A stretch of DNA of 43,831 nt from CAJUPY01 sp051871275 (GTDB taxonomy: Bacteria; Bacteroidota; Bacteroidia; Bacteroidales; Muribaculaceae), in assembly GCA_051871275.1 (NCBI GenBank), contig JBJECR010000083.1, positions 1-43,831 of the forward strand, given 5' to 3'. A program made the position numbers and the translations under genes. Shown here piece by piece: positions 28,137-35,812 of the stretch (positions are counted from its first letter, which is position 1; each line of letters opens with the position of its first letter). The notes below the pieces were generated by a model. It was given only the letters and a program-made list of their open reading frames with translations. It was not told where the DNA came from and did no database searches.

Positions 28137-29318
28137 ATGAATAACAGATTGATAGACAGGACGATGTCATCGTCAATAAATGAACTATTCCGGTATTTAC
28201 CCGTCATAACACTGACAGGACCACGTCAATCCGGCAAAACAACACTCTGCAGAAAGATGTTTTCAAGTTTGCCATACGTAAACCTGGAAGATGCTTCCAC
28301 TCTCGCTGAAGTGAGACTTGACCCCAAAGCCTTTATAGCCAAATACCCGGAAGGAGTGATTATTGATGAAGCACAAAATTTCCCGGAAATATTCTCATAC
28401 CTGCAAGTGGCAGTAGATGAGGACCGTTTTTCCGGAGGCGACAGGCGTTTTATAGTGACAGGAAGTAATAATTTCTCTCTTATGCAACGCATCACGCAGT
28501 CTATGGCAGGACGCACGGCAGTAATGTCACTGTTGCCGCTCTCCACGGAAGAAATCCGCACTGTCTATCCGAATGTAAAAACCTCTGAATTGCTACTTTG
28601 CGGAGGCTATCCCGCCATTTGGGCAAACGGAATGGAAAGCAGACAAATTCTGCTGAGCAATTATTACACCACATACATAGAACGAGACGTCCGTTCACTC
28701 ATAAACCTAAAAGATTTACAAGCATTCCAAATGTTTATTCGCCTTGCAGCAGGACGTATAGGACAAGAATTTAATGCTTCATCGCTATCCGTGGAGGTTG
28801 GTGTAAGTGCTCCCACCATAAAAAATTGGCTGAGCATACTTTCTGCATCATACGTGGTTTATACTCTGCAACCATACTACGCCAACATCGGCAAGCAACT
28901 CACGAAATCGCCAAAACTATATTTCTATGACACAGGTTTGGCAAGTTTTCTGCTGGGAATCAACACTGTAGAACAAATGGACGTACACCCGTTGCGAGGA
29001 AATTTATTTGAAAATATGGTGGTGAACGATATACTGAAACACGGCGTAAACAAAGGTTGCCCGGAAAACCTTTTCTTTTATCGCGATAAATCACAGCACG
29101 AAGTAGATGTTTTAAGGTTAATGCCGGACAATTCTCTCGAAGCCTACGAAATTAAAGCCGGAATGACTTTTAACCCGGATTATTTCAAGCACTTACGTTA
29201 CCTCAAATCCCTTTTAGGCGACAAAATCACTCGCACCACAGTCCTCTACGATGGCAATCAAGAAAACCCGCAGCCCACAGACGGTTATTGCAATTTCAGA
29301 AATGTGAAACTTGGGTAA
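28137..29318 (+). CDS. AAA-family ATPase with DUF4143-type C-terminus
   Basis: The 393-residue protein has Walker A GPRQSGKT (28-35), Walker B GVIIDEAQ (D77/E78) and a sensor-like VTGSNN. A winged-helix-like stretch (about 210-245) precedes a C-terminal segment resembling the PD-(D/E)XK fold, with HEVD (E322, D324) and YEIK (E338, K340). Such ATPases are abundant in Bacteroidales, often in accessory regions, with no settled function. I chose the ATG at 28137 because the promoter's -7 box covers the upstream TTG. A small inverted repeat (28131-28136 with 28146-28151) places this ATG in a hairpin loop. It is divergent from the aminotransferase and could be an independent cargo gene. Confidence 0.85.
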   Translation: MNNRLIDRTMSSSINELFRYLPVITLTGPRQSGKTTLCRKMFSSLPYVNLEDASTLAEVRLDPKAFIAKYPEGVIIDEAQNFPEIFSYLQVAVDEDRFSGGDRRFIVTGSNNFSLMQRITQSMAGRTAVMSLLPLSTEEIRTVYPNVKTSELLLCGGYPAIWANGMESRQILLSNYYTTYIERDVRSLINLKDLQAFQMFIRLAAGRIGQEFNASSLSVEVGVSAPTIKNWLSILSASYVVYTLQPYYANIGKQLTKSPKLYFYDTGLASFLLGINTVEQMDVHPLRGNLFENMVVNDILKHGVNKGCPENLFFYRDKSQHEVDVLRLMPDNSLEAYEIKAGMTFNPDYFKHLRYLKSLLGDKITRTTVLYDGNQENPQPTDGYCNFRNVKLG

Positions 29319-29330
29319 AATTCACAATTC

Positions 29331-29363
29331 AAATTTAATAATCATTTTTTATTAAATTTCTTT
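29331..29363 (+). terminator. Possible AT-only terminator after DUF4143 gene
   Basis: The 11-bp arms AAATTTAATAA (29331-29341) and their complement (29349-29359) are followed by CTTTT. The stem has no G or C, so its strength is doubtful. Confidence 0.35.
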
Positions 29364-29381
29364 TATTTGAACAAATTTACC

Positions 29382-29389
29382 TAAATTTG
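29382..29389 (+). promoter_or_regulatory. TIR-operon -7 promoter box
   Basis: TAAATTTG lies 26 bases before the ATG of the TIR gene. The nearest TTTG upstream (29366-29369) is too close (12 bases), so the -33 part is poor. Confidence 0.5.
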
Positions 29390-29415
29390 CAAAAAGTATA
29401 GAAAAGGTATGCGTT

Positions 29416-30450
29416 ATGAGTGAGGAATCTACACAAACATCGGATAAAGTTACTCCAAAAGTATTTATAAGTTACTCTCGTCTAGATTACCTTGACAGTT
29501 CGAATAAGCCAATTAATGACAGTTCTGTCGCAAAGATAGTCAATGCTCTAAGAGGTACCGGAATAACAGTTTGGTTGGATGTTACTGCCAACTACACCGG
29601 TGAATATTTTTCCAGAGTGCTGGCAAAAAATATTTTGGATTCAGATATCGTAGTTTTTCTTTCTTCAGCTAATTCAAACGAGTCTGAGTGGGTGTCAAAA
29701 GAAATAAGTTACTCTATAGACAACAAGAAAATTATCATTCCTGTGAAACTTGATGATACTAAATACAATCTTGATTTTGCATTGGGACTATCAGGTATTG
29801 AGGCTGTAGAATATTTTCGGGGAGAAGACGCCGGATTAAACAAATTATTAAGCTCTATCACAAAGCAGGATGAACAAAACAATGAGACCAATACTAAGAA
29901 TAGAAAAATCACTGATTTTAAGGGATTTGTAAAGGGAATTTTTGCAGCAACCATTATATGCCTATTCGTAATGTGCATTTTCGCAACTTTTGGGTTTTAT
30001 GACGGATATTCATCAACCCGCCTAAATGCCGAAGAAGCAATTGAAGAAGCATTTAGAACACGAAAAATTATAATCTTGAACGAACACTCCATACAATATC
30101 AAGGAAATACAATGACTATTGTTTACGATGTCACCTCAGGAATTTCAAAGATAACATCTAGAGAGTCTAATTTCTTTGATCATATAACAGTGAAGAGCAT
30201 ATTGTCAGCCGTGTCAATACCTCTTGCATTTGAAAAATTATTTTTAGTGACAAAAGTTGTTGGAGATGGTAAGACAAAAGCAGCAATGCTTATAGGTGGT
30301 TCAATAGGAATACTTTGCGGATATTCTCTTGGAGTTCCCATCGGTGAAGATAATGCAAAGTGGCACAACGAGAATGACATAAAAGCTTATTTTGATCGTC
30401 CATCTACAAAAGAATTAATTTCCCAATATATTGAAAATATCTACAAATGA
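29416..30450 (+). CDS. Membrane-anchored TIR-domain protein
   Basis: This 344-residue protein has an N-terminal TIR domain (about 14-148). Supporting residues are KVFISYSR (15-22), TVWLD (51-55), and SEWVSKEIS with E96 in the position of the catalytic glutamate of NAD-cleaving TIR domains. A membrane helix (171-193) follows, then about 90 residues predicted outside the inner membrane, then a glycine-rich second helix (286-305) and a short tail. Bacterial TIR domains commonly degrade NAD+ or make cyclic ADP-ribose signals in defence. This one is unusual in being a two-helix membrane protein. Its stop overlaps the next gene's ATG (ATGA), implying coupled translation. A mini-ORF (ATG at 29409, MRYE) overlaps its start. 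The AT-rich composition suggests transfer. Confidence 0.85.
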   Translation: MSEESTQTSDKVTPKVFISYSRLDYLDSSNKPINDSSVAKIVNALRGTGITVWLDVTANYTGEYFSRVLAKNILDSDIVVFLSSANSNESEWVSKEISYSIDNKKIIIPVKLDDTKYNLDFALGLSGIEAVEYFRGEDAGLNKLLSSITKQDEQNNETNTKNRKITDFKGFVKGIFAATIICLFVMCIFATFGFYDGYSSTRLNAEEAIEEAFRTRKIIILNEHSIQYQGNTMTIVYDVTSGISKITSRESNFFDHITVKSILSAVSIPLAFEKLFLVTKVVGDGKTKAAMLIGGSIGILCGYSLGVPIGEDNAKWHNENDIKAYFDRPSTKELISQYIENIYK

Positions 30451-32183
30451 GAATTAAGCGATACTTGTCAATCATATTATTGTTTTGCCAAATAATAACG
30501 GCTTATTGTATGCCGCAAGACAGTGTAAAAATTGTATTTGATGATAAGTCAGTGTTTCGAGGAATTAAGATTGGTAATGAAAAAGACTCCACATATATAG
30601 GTACATATTATTCATTGGATTTCTCAATAGTTTCTGGATACCATAAATATATAAACGGTGTTTTTACTCCGCAATTAGCAAGATATACCCACTTTAATTC
30701 TTCCGATACTATTTATTTGAATTACAATTCTTTTGTAGGTTTTAATAGAGAAGTACACTTTCCAAATTCATACATTCTTGATAATCCAGAGGAGCTACAT
30801 CTTAAACTTTCAAAACAATATCATAACCATAAAAACGAATGGATAATTCGTAGATCTTCTTATGGGAAAAAATATGATAGAGATAATGAACACATAATGT
30901 TTGATTTAGATTCTCCTTTGGACAGTTTTATGTATGAGTTGTTGTTTGCTGTATCATTTATTATCTTTCTCTTCATATTGCTATCTCCTTTGTTAGCATA
31001 TTCCAAAAGTAATATTATACCTACAATAATTACAATAATTATTATAGGATTAACCATATTTGCTTTTACTTGTGTCAATAAATATGTACGTTATTCTATA
31101 GCTTTACCATTTTTGTCTTTGTGTATTATTTGGGGCTTGACACTATTAATACGAAGAAAAAGTTCAAGATATGTAGTATTAGGTATTGCGTCTGTTGCAT
31201 TAACAGTTTTGTGGATTTGGTATATGTTTTATAATCTTGACGAAACAGTAAAACTAAATGATGGAAAAGAAGTAAATATTCATTGGCGAGCAGGCACAGA
31301 TACCTATAAGAGGCTTGTAATAAAACATATATTCAACAATATGTGTCCTATCCCAATTGAAGATAATGGAGTAAAATACACTGTTTATGTAAGCAAATAT
31401 GAACTCACTGACGGAGAGTTCGCAATAATCAATGATGACGTATGTGGTTGGCTTAGCTGGTTGTTTGGCAACGATGTACTTTCAGACTTTTCCTATCGAG
31501 AATCACAAATTGTGTTAAATACTATAAGTAATATTTCCGGAGTAAAACTTGATTTTCTTTCATATTATGAGTGGCAAACCACTTCATGTGGTGAACATCA
31601 CAACATACACCCCAATGAATTAACCGATGCGAATGAAGGAGAAGAAAATCCATTCGGTCTAGTAAATATCACCGGTAATATTGCTGAATACTCAAATACA
31701 TATGCAATTTCTTCAAAAATAGGACTTTCCGGAGATACTCTTTTGCCTTCATTTGATGGAATAATAGTTTGCGGTAATGCTTTCCTGGGCAAGCAATCGG
31801 ACCTTTGTTTCGTAAATAAAAACCTTAGACGAGGTGGGGCTGGAATCCGCCCGGTATATCGCCCCGAAAACATAGGGAGAAAAACTTTTGTAATTCACGG
31901 CTACCTTCGTAACGATCGCAATTATCCTGGGTTTCCACAAGAAATACTGCTAAAATCAATCAATGGGGAGCCGATTCATAATATGAACACATACGAGGAC
32001 TTTGAGGAGAAGCTAATAGAATCAAGATTTCACAATAAAGTAATTGATGCCGTTGACATTACGAACGGTAAATCAATAAAGCTGAAAATGCCTAAAGGTT
32101 TGTGTTACTATGACTTTGTTCCATCTTTCTCATACATAGGATTCGGGAATAAAACACCATCCCTATTTAAGCAAAACAAATAA
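30447..32183 (+). CDS. Four-helix membrane protein with FGE-like and PDZ-like domains
   Basis: This 578-residue protein has a signal peptide (1-22) and an N-terminal domain (23-160) of unknown fold. Four membrane helices follow (about 163-184, 190-210, 217-235, 243-262). Next is a region resembling the FGE/SUMF1 (formylglycine-generating-enzyme) fold (312-472), with the landmarks YVSKYELTDGEFA, LSYYEWQTTS, NPFGLVNITGNIAEYSN and GGAGIRPVYR. A PDZ-like segment (about 480-549) contains ILLKSINGEPIHNM. The usual RLPTEAEWEYA motif is degenerate, so I expect binding rather than catalysis. The predicted topology puts both end regions outside the inner membrane. Four-base overlap with the TIR gene indicates coupled synthesis, so a sensor-effector pair is plausible but inferred. 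Confidence 0.75.
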   Translation: MRIKRYLSIILLFCQIITAYCMPQDSVKIVFDDKSVFRGIKIGNEKDSTYIGTYYSLDFSIVSGYHKYINGVFTPQLARYTHFNSSDTIYLNYNSFVGFNREVHFPNSYILDNPEELHLKLSKQYHNHKNEWIIRRSSYGKKYDRDNEHIMFDLDSPLDSFMYELLFAVSFIIFLFILLSPLLAYSKSNIIPTIITIIIIGLTIFAFTCVNKYVRYSIALPFLSLCIIWGLTLLIRRKSSRYVVLGIASVALTVLWIWYMFYNLDETVKLNDGKEVNIHWRAGTDTYKRLVIKHIFNNMCPIPIEDNGVKYTVYVSKYELTDGEFAIINDDVCGWLSWLFGNDVLSDFSYRESQIVLNTISNISGVKLDFLSYYEWQTTSCGEHHNIHPNELTDANEGEENPFGLVNITGNIAEYSNTYAISSKIGLSGDTLLPSFDGIIVCGNAFLGKQSDLCFVNKNLRRGGAGIRPVYRPENIGRKTFVIHGYLRNDRNYPGFPQEILLKSINGEPIHNMNTYEDFEEKLIESRFHNKVIDAVDITNGKSIKLKMPKGLCYYDFVPSFSYIGFGNKTPSLFKQNK

Positions 32184-32259
32184 TCTAAAATATTTGTAGA
32201 TAAAGCGAAATACGCCCTAACAATGAAATTGCATATTGTATTTCCTTTTTCCCCATTCT

Positions 32260-32298
32260 AATAACTGCAAATTCCAAAAAAATGCCTATCTTTGCGGA
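32260..32298 (+). repeat. 39-bp direct repeat, copy 1 (promoter cassette)
   Basis: These 39 bases are identical to 34019-34057. The segment holds TATCTTTG (32287-32294) with a CTG 19 bases upstream, that is, a whole promoter, and ends 1 base before the ATG of the small membrane protein. The leader would be essentially absent. The remainder of 32184-32259 shows no gene or hairpin. Confidence 0.9.
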
Positions 32299-32299
32299 A

Positions 32300-32728
32300 A
32301 TGGAAAAGAAAATTCGGATAGTTATGGGAAAGAAAATACTAATTTACATTGCAGGTATCATTACAGGTGTGATACTAACGTTTGGTGTGTTGGCAATCAT
32401 TGATGCAAGCAAAAATCAGTATGAAGATGGCATCTCCTATCTTAAAACACCTATCAACTACGAAAACAAGAAATCAACTTCGTTTAAAGTTTTTCAGGTG
32501 CTCGGCAATGCGGCTTTGGCGAGTGAAATTTCAAATAAGCGATATAAGTGGTATAGCGGAACCACTGTGCTTCTTTTGAATGGTCAATTCTACTGCGATC
32601 AAGTTATTGAATTAGATAATCCTAAGCAAGTTGGCACTTACAGTTACCAAACAAAGGAAAGAGAAGTGTTTGGAACCACAGTAGGAGGCGAGATGAAGAC
32701 AGTTCCGGTAATAGACGTTAACCAATAA
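32300..32728 (+). CDS. Small single-helix membrane protein, function unknown
   Basis: The 142-residue protein has a basic N-terminus, one membrane helix (about 12-33) and a soluble tail with a motif-like stretch TSFKVFQVLGNAALAS, a likely beta-rich LLLNGQFYCDQVI segment, and VGTYSYQT. I have an impression of similar unnamed proteins in Bacteroides but can assign no role. The ATG at 32300 is chosen over the in-frame ATG at 32282, because the latter precedes the promoter's -7 box (32287-32294). The next gene starts 10 bases after its stop, so the two form an operon driven by copy 1 of the 39-bp repeat. Confidence 0.7.
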   Translation: MEKKIRIVMGKKILIYIAGIITGVILTFGVLAIIDASKNQYEDGISYLKTPINYENKKSTSFKVFQVLGNAALASEISNKRYKWYSGTTVLLLNGQFYCDQVIELDNPKQVGTYSYQTKEREVFGTTVGGEMKTVPVIDVNQ

Positions 32729-32738
32729 AGCAAATATA

Positions 32739-33980
32739 ATGAATATAGAATCTATAATCGGTATAGTTGCCGGTGTATTTGGTATTCTAACAGGTGTTGC
32801 ATGGTTACATAGTGAGGTTAAAAGCCGCGTAAAGCCTAGGAGCTCAGCTGTTTTGTTTAAGGAATTAGCAAATAAGCAAATTACTGATGCGAAGAAAAGG
32901 GAAATTCTTGTAAAGTTAAACAAGACCTCCGTTATCAAGGGTAGATTAAGTCAAGAATACATAGATGGGTTCGAATGGAATAACAGAGGCATTGAGAATC
33001 TTTTTCTTGACCTTTGTGAATTTAATAATATTGAGCCTACAGATGACATTTGTTTGGACTTATTAGCCTCAAGGATGCCATCTTTGCAAAAAAGATACAA
33101 AGACCTTAAGCAAGTTCAAATTAAGGTAGAAGAAAAGAATTCGCCCGAAGTAACAGAATATGATTCAATACAACTTAATCACATGAAACAGACAGTATAT
33201 TTTTCAAGATACATAATGGCTTATAGGTGTTGGAACAATATAACGGAAGCTCTGGAAACAAATGGGGTCTCATTTGGTTTATTGCCAAAGACTAAAGATA
33301 TATGGGCACGAGATTATATGCCGGCTTTCTCCGGAGGACGATATGTCGCATACAAATATAATCCTGATTATCTACAAAAGAGCAGGGAGTATATTACAGA
33401 TAATATCTATGAAGTTTTTGACTTCTCAAAAGATACTATTGTCAAAACAGATTTGGTTATTGATGGAGGAAATATTATTGTATGTGGTGATAAAATTATC
33501 ATGACTGATAAGATTTTCGTTGAAAATCCCAATTATACAAAAGAAAAGGTCGTAGAACTCGTGGAAAAAGCCTTTTCTGCAAAATTGGTTATAATACCTT
33601 GGGATAAAGAAGAAAAATATGGTCATGCAGATAGAATGGTAAGATATGTTTCAGATAATCATGTTCTTATCAACAATTACAAGGATATTGATCCGGAACT
33701 AAGGCTGAAAATTTTGGAAGCTCTAAAACCATATTTCTCACAAATATCTGAGTTAGAATATGGCTCTGCTCAAAGAGTAAATAGCTGGGCACACATCAAT
33801 TATCTTCAGGTTAACGATATGATCTTTGTTCCACAGTTGGATATTCCTAGTGACCCACTTGCTATTGAACAAATATCCAAGATATTCCCCGGTCACAAAG
33901 TTATACCGGTAGAAGTAAAGGGTATTGTTAAAATAGGAGGTGCATTAAACTGTGTTACATGGAATCACTTTGAAAGTTAA
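32739..33980 (+). CDS. Membrane-anchored agmatine deiminase-fold enzyme
   Basis: The 413-residue protein starts with a membrane helix (5-23). A helical region of about 100 residues (31-135) follows; I cannot name it. The rest (about 148-410) matches the agmatine deiminase/peptidylarginine deiminase family: DIWARDYMP (188-195), IDGGN (241-245), GHADRM with H296, and GGALNCVTW with the nucleophile C405. All expected catalytic residues are present, so it probably hydrolyses a guanidino group (agmatine or arginine). Usual agmatine deiminases are soluble and lack the anchor and helical domain. The low GC content and the flanking 39-bp repeats mark it as an acquired cassette. A role in conflict or defence is conjecture. 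Confidence 0.8.
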   Translation: MNIESIIGIVAGVFGILTGVAWLHSEVKSRVKPRSSAVLFKELANKQITDAKKREILVKLNKTSVIKGRLSQEYIDGFEWNNRGIENLFLDLCEFNNIEPTDDICLDLLASRMPSLQKRYKDLKQVQIKVEEKNSPEVTEYDSIQLNHMKQTVYFSRYIMAYRCWNNITEALETNGVSFGLLPKTKDIWARDYMPAFSGGRYVAYKYNPDYLQKSREYITDNIYEVFDFSKDTIVKTDLVIDGGNIIVCGDKIIMTDKIFVENPNYTKEKVVELVEKAFSAKLVIIPWDKEEKYGHADRMVRYVSDNHVLINNYKDIDPELRLKILEALKPYFSQISELEYGSAQRVNSWAHINYLQVNDMIFVPQLDIPSDPLAIEQISKIFPGHKVIPVEVKGIVKIGGALNCVTWNHFES

Positions 33981-34018
33981 GCTATTTTACCTACGCATTA
34001 AAGCTTGTTTTTTACTAA

Positions 34019-34057
34019 AATAACTGCAAATTCCAAAAAAATGCCTATCTTTGCGGA
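34019..34057 (+). repeat. 39-bp direct repeat, copy 2 (promoter cassette)
   Basis: This segment is identical to 32260-32298. TATCTTTG at 34046-34053 lies 6 bases before the ATG of the His-rich lipoprotein gene that heads the metal-efflux operon. The two copies start 1759 bases apart and bracket the deiminase cassette. Confidence 0.9.
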
Positions 34058-34059
34058 CG

Positions 34060-34512
34060 ATGAAAAAGATGATGTGCATATTGCTGTCTGTTTTTATGTC
34101 ATTTACGATAGTGGCATGCACCATTGTGCAATATCATCACCATGATGCTCAAGGCAATATTTACATTACACTTTCAATGCTCGGACATGTGGAACTGGAC
34201 CACCACGGGCATTTCTGTGCTTGCCATCATATACATGAAGATGGCTGCCATAACTCCGACAAAAGCGAGGACGGCGGTTGCTCCATGCATCTCGACGAAA
34301 CTCCTCCCGCAATTACGGATAATGGCAAAATGCTTGTACCACAGGTGTTTAGCCTTATATCCGATATGATAATCGCAGTAAATGCACAGCACACTGCGGA
34401 TTGCGGAACTGCGGAATTTACCTACGGACGCTACGTCCCGCTGATATTAAAAAATGTAGATAAGCCGGCAATAAGTCGGCGCGGACCACCTGCACTGTGC
34501 ATTTTTGCATAG
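34060..34512 (+). CDS. His/Cys-rich putative metal-binding lipoprotein
   Basis: The 150-residue protein has a lipobox ending at C20 (FTIVAC). Its dense metal-ligand region (26-77) includes YHHHDAQGNIY, DHHGHFCACHHIHEDGCH and GGCSMH. It sits at the head of a heavy-metal efflux operon, 43 bases before the adaptor gene, so a periplasmic metal-binding, chaperone or sensing role is likely; it may correspond to DUF6769, from memory. I place the start at the ATG at 34060 because the in-frame TTG at 34051 lies inside the -7 box. No enzymatic motif is present. Confidence 0.75.
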   Translation: MKKMMCILLSVFMSFTIVACTIVQYHHHDAQGNIYITLSMLGHVELDHHGHFCACHHIHEDGCHNSDKSEDGGCSMHLDETPPAITDNGKMLVPQVFSLISDMIIAVNAQHTADCGTAEFTYGRYVPLILKNVDKPAISRRGPPALCIFA

Positions 34513-34555
34513 TGTAAAATCCATTTATCCACATTATTTAATATATAAAATCACA

Positions 34556-35797
34556 ATGAAAAAATATCTTATCTATGCACTGAGCATAGTGTTTACTATA
34601 TTTATAGTGCCTTCCTGCGGCAGTACGCCGGAGCAAGACGGACTGCGTTGCAGCCACAATCACGGTGCCGAAGGACATTCACATGAAGGGCACAGTCACG
34701 AAGGACATAATCACGCAGAATCCGAAAGCCATGAGGGTCACGAACACGGCGAGGCTGACGAAAATAGCGAAGAAAGCCACGAAGGTGAAGAAATAACACT
34801 CCACAGGCATCTTGCAGAGGAATTCGGTGTGGAAGCGGAAGAAATTGTGCCCGGTGAATTTTCACAGGTTGTGAAAGTTTCCGGACAAATAGAATCCGCC
34901 ACCACTTCCAGAGCTGTGGTTTCCGCCACGGCTTCCGGTATTGTCCATTTTGCGGGAAATATCACGGAAGGCAAAAAAGTATCTGCCGGCACTCTCATTG
35001 CAAGCATTTCCGCCAAAGGAATCTCAGGCGGTGACTCCAATGCCGCCGCTGCAGCAGCACTGGATGCTGCAAAACGTGAACTGGACCGCGTGACACCGCT
35101 ACACAAAGACGGAATTGTTTCCACAAAAGACTATAACGCAGCTCGCCAAGCCTACGAACAGGCTAAGGCCGCTTATTCCGGCACACCTGCAGGCGGCAGC
35201 GCCACTTCTTCCACAGCAGGCGTAATCACAAGTCTGCTTGTGCGACAAGGCGAATATGTGTCTGTAGGTCAACCAATTGCAATAGTTTCAGGCAACAACA
35301 GTCTCACACTCCGCGGAGACCTGCCGGAAAAATACTATTCCTTCCTCCCTACCGTTTCAGATGCCAATTTCCGTGCCGCATACACAGATGAGGTGGTGGC
35401 ACTCAAAGACCTGAACGGCAAGCTGTTATCCTCCGGCGGTGCTGTGGGCGACAATAGTCGCGGCTATCTGCCCGTTTATTTCAGTTTTGAAAACAATGGC
35501 AAAGTAGTTCCGGGTTCATACGCGGAAGTATATCTGATAGGCACCAAACGCCACGATGTGCTGGCAGTACCTCTCGCAGCAGTTTCAGAACAGCAGGGAC
35601 AGCATTTTGTTTATGTCCGTCTTGACGAAGACTGCTACAAAAAATGCCCTGTTACACTTGGCGGCAATGATGGTCGGAAAGTGGAAATCCTCACAGGAAT
35701 TAAAAGCGGTGATGCCGTGGTGACAAAAGGTATGACATTCGTGAAACTCGCAGAAACTTCAGGTGCGGTGCCGGAAGGTCACAGCCATTCACACTAA
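34556..35797 (+). CDS. RND efflux periplasmic adaptor, His-rich (CusB/CzcB family)
   Basis: The 413-residue membrane-fusion protein has a lipobox (FIVPSC, C21). A run of HSHEGH-type repeats (residues 34-75) should bind metal ions such as Zn, Ni, Co or Cu, and the C-terminus adds GHSHSH. The conserved core has the lipoyl-like halves (TASGIVHFAGNITEGKKV and VITSLLVRQGEYVSVGQPIA), an alpha-helical hairpin between them, and the beta-barrel and membrane-proximal domains (AVPLAAVSEQQGQHFVYV). It bridges the pump and the outer-membrane channel. The ATG at 34556 gives the proper signal peptide. The pump gene follows after 15 bases, with a purine-rich GGGAGG in the gap. Confidence 0.92.
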   Translation: MKKYLIYALSIVFTIFIVPSCGSTPEQDGLRCSHNHGAEGHSHEGHSHEGHNHAESESHEGHEHGEADENSEESHEGEEITLHRHLAEEFGVEAEEIVPGEFSQVVKVSGQIESATTSRAVVSATASGIVHFAGNITEGKKVSAGTLIASISAKGISGGDSNAAAAAALDAAKRELDRVTPLHKDGIVSTKDYNAARQAYEQAKAAYSGTPAGGSATSSTAGVITSLLVRQGEYVSVGQPIAIVSGNNSLTLRGDLPEKYYSFLPTVSDANFRAAYTDEVVALKDLNGKLLSSGGAVGDNSRGYLPVYFSFENNGKVVPGSYAEVYLIGTKRHDVLAVPLAAVSEQQGQHFVYVRLDEDCYKKCPVTLGGNDGRKVEILTGIKSGDAVVTKGMTFVKLAETSGAVPEGHSHSH

Positions 35798-35812
35798 CGG
35801 GAGGGCAGGCTT

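Noticed and set aside
32282..32299. Earlier in-frame start of the small membrane protein
   Set aside because: This ATG lies upstream of the TATCTTTG box in the 39-bp repeat, so it would not be in the mRNA. The same reasoning removed the TTG starts at 28098, 34051 and 42634 and the one at 26703 on the minus strand.
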